A stretch of DNA of 26,276 nucleotides, taken from contig DASZYR010000091.1 in the NCBI GenBank assembly GCA_035545255.1, forward strand, positions 1-26,276, written 5' to 3'. A model generated the notes under the pieces. The model did no database searches, had not been told where the DNA came from, and saw only the letters and a program-made list of their open reading frames with translations. The translations under genes and the position numbers were made by a program. This DNA is from Dokdonella_A sp035545255 (lineage in GTDB: Bacteria > Pseudomonadota > Gammaproteobacteria > Xanthomonadales > Rhodanobacteraceae). Positions within the stretch are counted from its first letter, which is position 1. Each line of letters opens with the position of its first letter. Positions 1-8,927 of the stretch are shown here, in pieces.

Positions 1-2839
<2,839 letters not shown>

Positions 2840-2848
2840 TGTTCGCAC

Positions 2849-2964
2849 CTCCCGCTGGCGGGAGACGCCGCCCGCATGGACGGCGGGGGAAGTCGAAGCA
2901 AGGTGTCCGGAGGTTCACTCCGATTTCCCTCACCCCAGCCCTCTCCCGCAAGCGGGAGAGGGGG
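2849..2964. repeat. Palindrome doublet between uvrA and the PCu(A)C gene
   Basis: Two copies of an intergenic palindrome family recurring in this window. The first is degenerate: CTCCCGC-TG-GCGGGAG at 2849-2864. The second is a full copy at 2914-2964: flank TTCACTCCG, then CCCTCACCC, then an 11-bp stem CCCTCTCCCGC / GCGGGAGAGGG with an AA loop at 2939-2962. It lies between the 3' ends of two convergent genes, so it could also act as a bidirectional terminator, although no T-run follows it. Confidence 0.8.
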
Positions 2965-2979
2965 AACGGCTCGCTTTCC

Positions 2980-3066
2980 CGATCCTGATCGCTCGCGATC
3001 CTGATCGCTCCACTCGATCCTGATCGCTCACCCGATCCCGACCGCTCGCCTCAATCCCGATCGCCC
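2980..3066. repeat. 15-bp direct repeat array, five units, reaching into the PCu(A)C gene end
   Basis: Three perfect copies of CGATCCTGATCGCTC lie at 2980-2994, 2996-3010 and 3015-3029. Degenerate copies follow at 3033-3047 and 3052-3066. The period is irregular (16, 19, 18 and 19 bp). The last, most diverged unit covers the final codons and stop of the minus-strand PCu(A)C gene, so the array may have grown outward from the end of that gene. Confidence 0.8.
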
Positions 3067-3512
3067 GAGGGCGCGTCCGGCGCGACGACGTCGAAGTTCG
3101 TCTCGACGCGTCTTCCGTCCGCGAGCAGGAACACGATCTCGACCTTCTCGCCGACGACGATCGGATGCCGCGGCTCCATCAGCATCAGATGCGCAGCGCC
3201 GGGCTTCATCTCGATCGTCACGCCCGGCGCGAGATCGATGCGCGGCAGCTCGCGCATCCGCGTGACGTCGCGCTCGACGACGGTCTCGTGGATCGACGAC
3301 TGGCGGAATGCATCGCTCTGCACGGTCAAGACGCTGATCGGCGCATCGCCGGTGTTCTTCAGCGTGGCGTATCCCGCGAGCATGCGCGATCCGGGCGGCG
3401 CGGCGCGGATCCACGCGTCGTAGACGCCGAGCTTGCCTTCGGCATGCGCAGAGCCGCTCACGAAGAGCAGCAGCGCGATCGCGTTCCTGAAGATTCCCTC
3501 GTGGCGATGCAT
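3051..3512 (-). CDS. Periplasmic copper chaperone, PCu(A)C family
   Basis: This 153-residue exported protein belongs to the PCu(A)C/DUF461 family, which carries Cu(I) in the periplasm for delivery to cytochrome oxidase. The copper motif H-X10-M-X21-H-X-M is exact: His75, Met86, His108 and Met110, with Met44 also in the usual place. Residues 1-24 form a signal peptide (hydrophobic AIALLLFVSG, then SAHA before the predicted cut). The ATG at 3512 was chosen because the signal peptide starts there and a GAGAGA ribosome site precedes it by about 7 bases; the open frame extends further upstream but without such signals. It is transcribed divergently from the DUF4139 gene, 67 bp away. Its 3' end carries the last unit of a short direct-repeat array. 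The copper role is known for the family; transfer to oxidase is inferred. Confidence 0.92.
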   Translation of the reverse strand: MHRHEGIFRNAIALLLFVSGSAHAEGKLGVYDAWIRAAPPGSRMLAGYATLKNTGDAPISVLTVQSDAFRQSSIHETVVERDVTRMRELPRIDLAPGVTIEMKPGAAHLMLMEPRHPIVVGEKVEIVFLLADGRRVETNFDVVAPDAPSGDRD

Positions 3513-3537
3513 CGAAGTCTCTCGCGCGGTCGGTCCG

Positions 3538-3548
3538 GCTATGATAGC
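3538..3548. promoter_or_regulatory. Palindromic shared -10 region of a divergent promoter
   Basis: GCTATGATAGC is a perfect inverted repeat around the G at 3543. It provides TATGAT (3540-3545) as a -10 for the plus-strand DUF4139 gene and TATCAT (3546-3541) for the minus-strand PCu(A)C gene. Predicted starts would give leaders of about 20-30 bases, each containing the observed ribosome site. No convincing -35 is visible on either side. Confidence 0.5.
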
Positions 3549-3579
3549 GCCGTCATTTCCGCACAATGGAGCTGCGATC

Positions 3580-5001
3580 ATGGACCGTACCCTGTCGCTC
3601 CTCGCTTTCGCCGTTGCCGCCTCCGGCGCCACCGCGGCCGAGCCGCCCGCACTGACGATCTACCGCACCGATGGCGACGCGCTGTTCGCCAATGGCGGCT
3701 CGCCGGTCGGCGACGGCTACGCGATCGTGCACGAATCGCGCGCGCTGAAGCTCGACGGCGGCCGGCAATCGCTCGTCGTGGACGGACTTCCTTCGACGCT
3801 CGACGCCGAAGCCGTCTCCGTCGATCTCGGCGCCGGCGCACGCGTCCTCGGCCAGCGCGTGCTCTCGAGCGGCGACGGCAGCCTTCTTTCCGCCCATCGC
3901 GGCGAGCGCGTCACGATCGGCGTCGGCAGCGAGCGCATCGACGGCATTCTGGTCGGCATCGACAGCGGTGCGCCGATCGTGCGCGACGCGTCGTCGGGCC
4001 AGGTCGTCTACGTACGCGACTACGACACGCTGCGTTTCGGGCAGGGCGGCGGCGCTCCCGGCAGCACGCTGCAGATCGCGGTCGACGGCAAGCCGGGCTC
4101 CGTCTCGGCGATGCTGACCTATCCGACGTCAGGACTCGGCTGGCGCGCCTCCTATTCGATGCGCCTGCTCGACGGCGATGCCTGCCGCGCGCGTCTCGAA
4201 GCGCTGGCCAGCATCGCGAACCGGAGCGGGCGCGATTACGCGAACGCGACGATCAAGCTCGTTGCCGGCTCGCCGAACATCTCGCGCGGCGGCGGTCCGC
4301 ATCCGGTCGCGTACAAGGCCATGGCCGCGGCGCCGGCACCCGAGTCCTTGCCGGAGCAAGCATCGCTCGGCGACTACCGGAGCTACGCGATCGACGGCGC
4401 GCTCGATCTTCCCGACGCGAGCGTCACGCAGGTTCCGCTCTATGCGCCGGGAGAGATCGGTTGCGAACGGCGCTGGATCGCCGAAAGCGGCGGCGCCTGG
4501 TTCCCGGCGAAACCGATGCTCGCCGAGGGCGCGAGCTCGACGCAGGGCGCGCCGGTCGTCAGCGAGATCCGCTTCACGCCCGGCGAAAACCTGCCGGCCG
4601 GCAACCTGCGCGTGCTGACGCGCGATCGCGACGGACGCATCGAGTTCCTCGGCGACGCGCGTATCGCGGATACGCAGAAGGGCCGCGCCGTGTCGATCGA
4701 GCTCGGCAACGCGTTCGATCTGCGCATGACGCGCGAGCGCACGGCATTCAGCCTCGACAAGGCAGCGCGCGCGATGGACGAGGCGTTTCGCATCACGCTG
4801 TCGAACACTGGCGAGAAAGCGCGCACGGTCACCGTGCGCGAGCATCCGAATCGCTGGCGTGCGTGGACTTTGCAGTCGTCGAGCCAGAAGCCCGTCAAGC
4901 AGTCGCCGGATCTGCTCGAGTTCGAGGTCGCCGTGCCGGCGAACGGGAATGCGACGCTCGATTACGCCGTGAAATATGCGTGGACGCCGAAGGACGAATA
5001 G
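3580..5001 (+). CDS. Secreted DUF4139 domain protein
   Basis: The predicted protein has 473 residues with a signal peptide (residues 1-20, ending ATAA before EPPALTIYR). The remainder resembles the DUF4139 proteins common in Xanthomonadaceae: an N-terminal beta-rich region (LTIYRTDGDALF...VVDGLPSTLDAEAVSV), then the DUF4139 part beginning near SAMLTYPTSGLGWRASYSMRLL and ending with the strand ANGNATLDYAVKYAW. The family has no established biochemical activity; it is distantly linked to mucoidy-inhibitor-type proteins. The ATG at 3580 is preferred over an upstream in-frame start because GGAG (3568-3571) sits 8 bases before it and the signal peptide starts there. It shares a promoter region with the divergent copper chaperone gene, which hints at, but does not prove, an envelope role. 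Confidence 0.8.
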   Translation: MDRTLSLLAFAVAASGATAAEPPALTIYRTDGDALFANGGSPVGDGYAIVHESRALKLDGGRQSLVVDGLPSTLDAEAVSVDLGAGARVLGQRVLSSGDGSLLSAHRGERVTIGVGSERIDGILVGIDSGAPIVRDASSGQVVYVRDYDTLRFGQGGGAPGSTLQIAVDGKPGSVSAMLTYPTSGLGWRASYSMRLLDGDACRARLEALASIANRSGRDYANATIKLVAGSPNISRGGGPHPVAYKAMAAAPAPESLPEQASLGDYRSYAIDGALDLPDASVTQVPLYAPGEIGCERRWIAESGGAWFPAKPMLAEGASSTQGAPVVSEIRFTPGENLPAGNLRVLTRDRDGRIEFLGDARIADTQKGRAVSIELGNAFDLRMTRERTAFSLDKAARAMDEAFRITLSNTGEKARTVTVREHPNRWRAWTLQSSSQKPVKQSPDLLEFEVAVPANGNATLDYAVKYAWTPKDE

Positions 5002-5005
5002 CTTC

Positions 5006-5111
5006 CCTTCTCCCGCTGCGCGGGAGAAGGTGCCGAAGGCGGATGAGGGAAGCGACGGAGCATCGAACCTCGGTTGCCCTCACCCTGCCCTCTCCCGCAA
5101 ACGGGAGACGG
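5006..5111. repeat. Palindrome doublet between the DUF4139 and isomerase genes
   Basis: An inverted pair. The first copy has stem CCTTCTCCCGC / GCGGGAGAAGG (5006-5030), a mini-hairpin GCC-GAA-GGC, and ends in GATGAGGG at 5049. The second begins with CCCTCACCC and has stem TCTCCCG / CGGGAGA at 5091-5107. The TGAGGG/CCCTCA tails face each other. The first stem starts 4 bp after the upstream stop codon. Confidence 0.85.
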
Positions 5112-5132
5112 AAAATCGAGGAACGACGACCC

Positions 5133-5891
5133 ATGCTGGAACTGACCCGCCACCACGAAACGATCCACGAGATCCGCCTCGCGCGCCCGCCCGTCAACGC
5201 GCTCGATCCCGCGCTCGTGCGCGCGCTGCGCGAAGCGATCGCGGAAGCGCAACACGGCGGCGCGCGCGGCATCGTGCTCAGCGGACGCGAAGGCATGTTC
5301 TCCGCGGGACTCGACGTGCCTTCGCTGCTGCCGATGAAGCGCGACGAGCTGCGCGTGTTCTGGAACGACTTCTTCGGCCTTTGCGCCGATCTCGCCTGCT
5401 CGCAGATTCCCGTCGTCGCCGCGGTCACGGGTCACGCGCCTGCCGGCGGGGCGGTGCTGTCGATCATGTGCGATTACCGCGTCATGGCCGAAGGCGCGTT
5501 CAGGATCGGGCTCAACGAGACGCAGGTCGGCCTCGCGGTGCCCGCGGCCATCCAGGCGGCGCTGCGCCGTCTCGTCGGCGCGTATCGCGCCGAGCGGCTG
5601 CTGGTCGCGGGCGCGATGCTCGAATCGTCCGAAGCGAAATCGGCCGGACTCGTCGACGAGCTCGTCGCGACCGGTCTCGTCGTGCCGCGCGCGATCGCGT
5701 GGCTCGGCGAGCTGCTCGCGCTGCCGCCCGTCGCGATGAGCGAGACGCGCCGCATCGCGCGCGCCGATCTCGCCGCGATCTTCGAGGATCGCGAAGGATT
5801 CCGCGTCGACGACATCCTCGAAATCTGGTTCGCGCCCGAGGCACAGGCGGTCCTCGGCGCGCTCGTCGCGCGTCTCAAGGGGAAACGCTGA
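5133..5891 (+). CDS. Enoyl-CoA hydratase/isomerase family protein, probable delta3-delta2 isomerase
   Basis: This 252-residue crotonase-fold protein resembles mitochondrial ECI1, which moves the double bond of cis/trans-3-enoyl-CoA to trans-2 so that unsaturated fatty acids can enter beta-oxidation. The oxyanion-hole segments are FSAGLD (56-61) and HAPAGGA (101-107). The first catalytic Glu of true hydratases is replaced by Val (V108 in AGGAVLS), while the single acid used by ECI1-type isomerases is present as Glu129 in IGLNET. CDYRVM (113-118) is also characteristic of that subgroup. The ATG at 5133 has GAGGA about 10 bases upstream. A separate, classical hydratase is encoded at 16818. Membership of the superfamily is certain; isomerase chemistry is an inference from residue patterns. 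Confidence 0.88.
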   Translation: MLELTRHHETIHEIRLARPPVNALDPALVRALREAIAEAQHGGARGIVLSGREGMFSAGLDVPSLLPMKRDELRVFWNDFFGLCADLACSQIPVVAAVTGHAPAGGAVLSIMCDYRVMAEGAFRIGLNETQVGLAVPAAIQAALRRLVGAYRAERLLVAGAMLESSEAKSAGLVDELVATGLVVPRAIAWLGELLALPPVAMSETRRIARADLAAIFEDREGFRVDDILEIWFAPEAQAVLGALVARLKGKR

Positions 5892-5984
5892 CGTTCGAAT
5901 GTCGCGATCGCGAGCAAGACGGCGTTTGTCCTTGATGACCCCCTCCCGGGCGTAACTTCCGCTACGTGTTCAAGGATCATCTCC

Positions 5985-7529
5985 ATGGCGCGCTCACTTG
6001 CTCTGGTTTTCGCTTCACTGCTCGGCTTCGCGCCGCTCGCGATCGCGCAGGAAGATCATTCGCATCCGGTTCCCGAAAGGCTCGGCAACGTCCGCTTCGC
6101 GACGACCTGCAAGGCGGCGGCGCAGCCCGCATTCGAACGCGGCGTCGCGCTTCTGCACTCGTTCTCCTACACCGCTGCCGACTCGCAATTCCGCGAGGTC
6201 GCCGCCGCCGATCCCGATTGCGCGATCGCGCACTGGGGCATCGCTATGGCGAGCTATCACCAGCTCTGGGACGCACCCTCCGCGGCCGACATCGCGAAAG
6301 GCGCGGCCGAGCTCGCCAAGGCGCGAAAACCCGCGGCGAAATCCGGACGCGAGCGCGAATTCATCGACGCGGCCGCTGCGTTCTTCGGCGATCCGGACAC
6401 GCCGCACGCGCAGCGCGCGAAGGCTTACGAGATCGCGATGGCCGACGTCGCGAAAAAGAATCCCGGCGACAGCGAAGCGCAGATTTTCCATGCTCTCGCG
6501 CTGATCTCGACGGCCTCGCCGACCGATCGCACGCACGCGAACCAGAAACGCGCCGCCGACATTCTCGAGCCCCTGCGCACGCGCTACCCGCAACATCCGG
6601 GCATCACGCACTACCTGATCCACGCATACGACAGCGCCGAGCTCGCGTCGCGCGGGCTCGAAGCCGCGCGTGCCTATTCGAAGATCGCGCCGTCGGCGCC
6701 GCATGCGCTGCACATGCCGTCGCACATCTTCACGCGGCTCGGTTACTGGAACGAATCGATCGCATCGAACAAGGCGGCACGTGCTGCGGCTCTCGCCCAA
6801 GGCGACATCGGCGAAGCGCTGCATGCGATGGACTACCTGACGTACGCGTACCTGCAGCTCGGCAAGGACGCCGACGCCGAGCGCGTCGCAGCCGCCTTGC
6901 ACGACATGAAGTCGCTTGCGGCGGACAAATTCAAGATCGGTTACGCGGCGAATGCGATGCCCGTGCGTCTTGCGATCGAGCAGCGCCGCTGGGGCGCGGC
7001 CGCGAAGCTCGAGCCGCTGCCCGCGTCCGAGCCGCACGTCGCCGCGATCGTCTACTGGGCGCGTGCTGTCGGACATTCGCGCGGCGGCACACCGGATGAC
7101 GCGAGCGCCGACATCGCGAAAATCGACGAAAGTCTTGCCGCGCTGCGCGCGAATGACGATGCTTACTGGACGACGCAGACCGAAGTGCTTGCCGGTTCCG
7201 CGCGCGCATGGCAGCTTGCGGCGTACGGCAAGACAGACGATGCGATCGCCCGGCTTCGCGCCGCGGCGGACATCGAGGATGCGATCGAGAAACGCCCGGT
7301 AACGCCGGGACCGATCGTTCCGGCGCGCGAGCAGCTCGGCGACATGCTGCTCGAACGCGGCCGTGCCGGCGCTGCGCTGCGCGAGCTCAAGGTCGCGCTG
7401 GCCGGATCGCCGAACCGTCGCGGTGCGCTGATGGATGCCGCACGTGCGGCCGAGCTCACGGGCGATGCCGAAACCGCGAAGGCGCTGCGCGCGCAGCTCG
7501 CCGGGAGATCGCCCGACGCGGAAGGATGA
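5985..7529 (+). CDS. Exported tetratricopeptide-repeat protein with conserved histidines
   Basis: The product has 514 residues with a signal peptide (1-21, ...APLAIA before QEDHSH), so it should act in the periplasm. The body is almost entirely alpha-helical TPR-like pairs, for example ERGVALLHSFSYTAADSQF, HYLIHAYDSAELASRGLEAA and LGYWNESIASNKAARAA. Cys42 and Cys79 flank the first repeat and could form a disulfide. Histidines cluster at 204, 209, 213, 240, 243 and 247 (HYLIHAYD and PHALHMPSHIF), which is unusual for a plain scaffold. Proteins with these signatures are widespread uncharacterised TPR proteins in proteobacteria and acidobacteria; no function is established. AAGGA (5972-5976) precedes the ATG by 8 bases. 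The 3' end is 9 bp from the convergent ChaN-like gene. Confidence 0.82.
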   Translation: MARSLALVFASLLGFAPLAIAQEDHSHPVPERLGNVRFATTCKAAAQPAFERGVALLHSFSYTAADSQFREVAAADPDCAIAHWGIAMASYHQLWDAPSAADIAKGAAELAKARKPAAKSGREREFIDAAAAFFGDPDTPHAQRAKAYEIAMADVAKKNPGDSEAQIFHALALISTASPTDRTHANQKRAADILEPLRTRYPQHPGITHYLIHAYDSAELASRGLEAARAYSKIAPSAPHALHMPSHIFTRLGYWNESIASNKAARAAALAQGDIGEALHAMDYLTYAYLQLGKDADAERVAAALHDMKSLAADKFKIGYAANAMPVRLAIEQRRWGAAAKLEPLPASEPHVAAIVYWARAVGHSRGGTPDDASADIAKIDESLAALRANDDAYWTTQTEVLAGSARAWQLAAYGKTDDAIARLRAAADIEDAIEKRPVTPGPIVPAREQLGDMLLERGRAGAALRELKVALAGSPNRRGALMDAARAAELTGDAETAKALRAQLAGRSPDAEG

Positions 7530-7538
7530 CCCGCGGGC

Positions 7539-8633
7539 CTATCGCGGCTTCTTTTCCGACGCCCGTGCGTCCTTGATGAGGTCGTCGAGGATCACGCCGA
7601 AATCCTGGCCGTTGTATGCCTTGATGATCGCGGCACGCTTGCGCAGCTCAGCCTGATACGCCGGATCGAGATAGATCGACGGCGACGGAAACACCCGCGT
7701 CCTGTCGCCGCCGAGATAGAGGACTCCGTCGACGACTTCACCCATCGGCCCCCATGCGTTCGAATCCTCGAGCTTCCAGTCGTGCTTGCCGTTGACGACG
7801 ACGGGTTTCGCGTCCCACGCGGGTGCGATGATCGAGAAATCGGTCTTCTCGAGTGCGCTGCCCCCGACGACGCGAAAGCTCGGCGGCGGCGGCATCTGCA
7901 TCGTCTCGGCGGCAGCCGGCGTCGTCACGAGCGCGACGATGAAGAGCGATCCCGGATGCTCCTTCTCGATCAGCTGCGCAGCGCTCGGCTCGCCGAAGCC
8001 GGCGTCGTCGCCCGGCTCGCGCTTGGGATACTTCCTGAGCGCGTGCAGCGCGCCCGAGATCAGCAGCGCGCGATGCTTCTTCGCGAGCACCTCGCGCTCG
8101 ACGACGTCGGCGAAGAACCGGTCGCGATCCGGCAGCGCCTTGAACTCTCCGACGTTCTCGATTTTCGCCCAGTCGAGCGGCGGATCGCCGAGCACGAGCC
8201 GCACCGGATGCGGACACGCGTGGCTCCTGTTGACGTCGCGAACCGCTTCGTAGAATGCGCGATACATCGGCGCGTTCCAGGCGAACATGACTTCGGTCTC
8301 GCGATACATGCTGACGAGCTCGGCTTCGCTGACGTCCCCGCCGTTCGACCAGCGGTCCGCGATCGGCTGCAGGCGGGCATTGCCGAACTCGACGACGATG
8401 TCGTCGGTGCGGCAGATGAACGCGGGATCGGCGATGAGCGCGCGCAGGAATTCGTGTTGCTGTGCGTTGCGATGCCATTCGCCGACGAAGATCAGCGAGT
8501 GCGTGTCGTAGAGCTTCGCGATGTCCGCGATCGCGTTCGTCGCGTTCGCATTCGGCAGGTTCGTCGCGTGAGGCGGTGCCGCGGAAAGCGCGAGCGACAG
8601 GGTGGCCGCTGCGACTGCGGGGACGAGCGTCAT
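7539..8633 (-). CDS. Exported ChaN-like (Tiki-superfamily-like) protein
   Basis: The product has 364 residues and an N-terminal signal peptide (MTLVPAVAAATLSLALSAAP). The sequence FVGEWHRNAQQHEF (residues 49-62) followed by VVEFGN (81-85) and later LLISGALHALRKYP recalls the GExH...H, E and GxxH motifs of ChaN haem-binding lipoproteins and the broader EreA/ChaN/Tiki fold. No lipobox is present. Putative ligands or catalytic residues are Glu52, His54, His60, Glu82 and the histidine of GALHALRK. The ATG at 8633 is chosen over an upstream in-frame TTG because it starts the signal peptide and has GAGAAG at a proper distance. It could bind haem or be a metal-dependent hydrolase; neither is shown. 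Family assignment is tentative. Confidence 0.6.
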   Translation of the reverse strand: MTLVPAVAAATLSLALSAAPPHATNLPNANATNAIADIAKLYDTHSLIFVGEWHRNAQQHEFLRALIADPAFICRTDDIVVEFGNARLQPIADRWSNGGDVSEAELVSMYRETEVMFAWNAPMYRAFYEAVRDVNRSHACPHPVRLVLGDPPLDWAKIENVGEFKALPDRDRFFADVVEREVLAKKHRALLISGALHALRKYPKREPGDDAGFGEPSAAQLIEKEHPGSLFIVALVTTPAAAETMQMPPPPSFRVVGGSALEKTDFSIIAPAWDAKPVVVNGKHDWKLEDSNAWGPMGEVVDGVLYLGGDRTRVFPSPSIYLDPAYQAELRKRAAIIKAYNGQDFGVILDDLIKDARASEKKPR

Positions 8634-8741
8634 GGCGCTTCTCGTTGCCGATGAAGGCTGCAACGTAGCACCGAATAAGGCGGACGGTGTCGTGCCGGAT
8701 GTCGTGACGCCGCGCTCGAATCGGCAGGTTGCCTCGGGATT

Positions 8742-8779
8742 GCCCTCACCCGCCCCTCTCCCGCGGAACGGGAGAGGGG
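8742..8779. repeat. Single copy of the intergenic palindrome family
   Basis: CCCTCACCC (about 8743-8751) is followed by stem CCCCTCTCCCG / CGGGAGAGGGG with a 5-base loop at 8753-8779. It lies in the 294-bp gap between the ChaN-like gene start and the end of the large secreted protein gene. No matching inverted partner is obvious within 150 bp, unlike the other copies. Confidence 0.8.
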
Positions 8780-8831
8780 AAAAGCAGTCGCGTTGCGCAT
8801 GGCCGGCTCGGGTCCGGACGCCGCGTCGTCT

Positions 8832-8894
8832 CCCTCTCTCGCGAGCGTCGTTCCCTCCTTCGCGAGCGCCGTCCCCTCTTCCGCGAGTGAAGAG
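8832..8894. repeat. Three imperfect 21-bp tandem units
   Basis: Three consecutive 21-bp units (8832-8852, 8853-8873, 8874-8894) each begin CCCTC and share a CGCGAG core. The last ends in GAAGAGGGG, so units 1 to 3 can form alternative hairpins with it. They may be a degraded relative of the neighbouring palindrome. The rest of the 8634-8927 gap shows nothing gene-like. Confidence 0.55.
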
Positions 8895-8927
8895 GGGAAA
8901 GTCAGGCGAAGATCGCGCCCGCCGAGG

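Noticed and set aside
2980..3066. CRISPR-like array
   Set aside because: Units are only 15 bp with 1-4 bp between them, so there are no spacers, and no cas gene is in the window.
3165..5130. A long plus-strand open frame running across the PCu(A)C and DUF4139 genes into the isomerase gene
   Set aside because: Before the isomerase ATG at 5133 it overlaps two well-supported genes in other frames and is Arg-rich low-complexity sequence typical of a GC-rich shadow frame. Only the part from 5133 is a gene.
5900..5911. 12-bp palindrome TCGCGATCGCGA between the isomerase and TPR genes as an operator
   Set aside because: CGATCG-type words are frequent throughout this genome segment, so one short palindrome of this composition is expected by chance.
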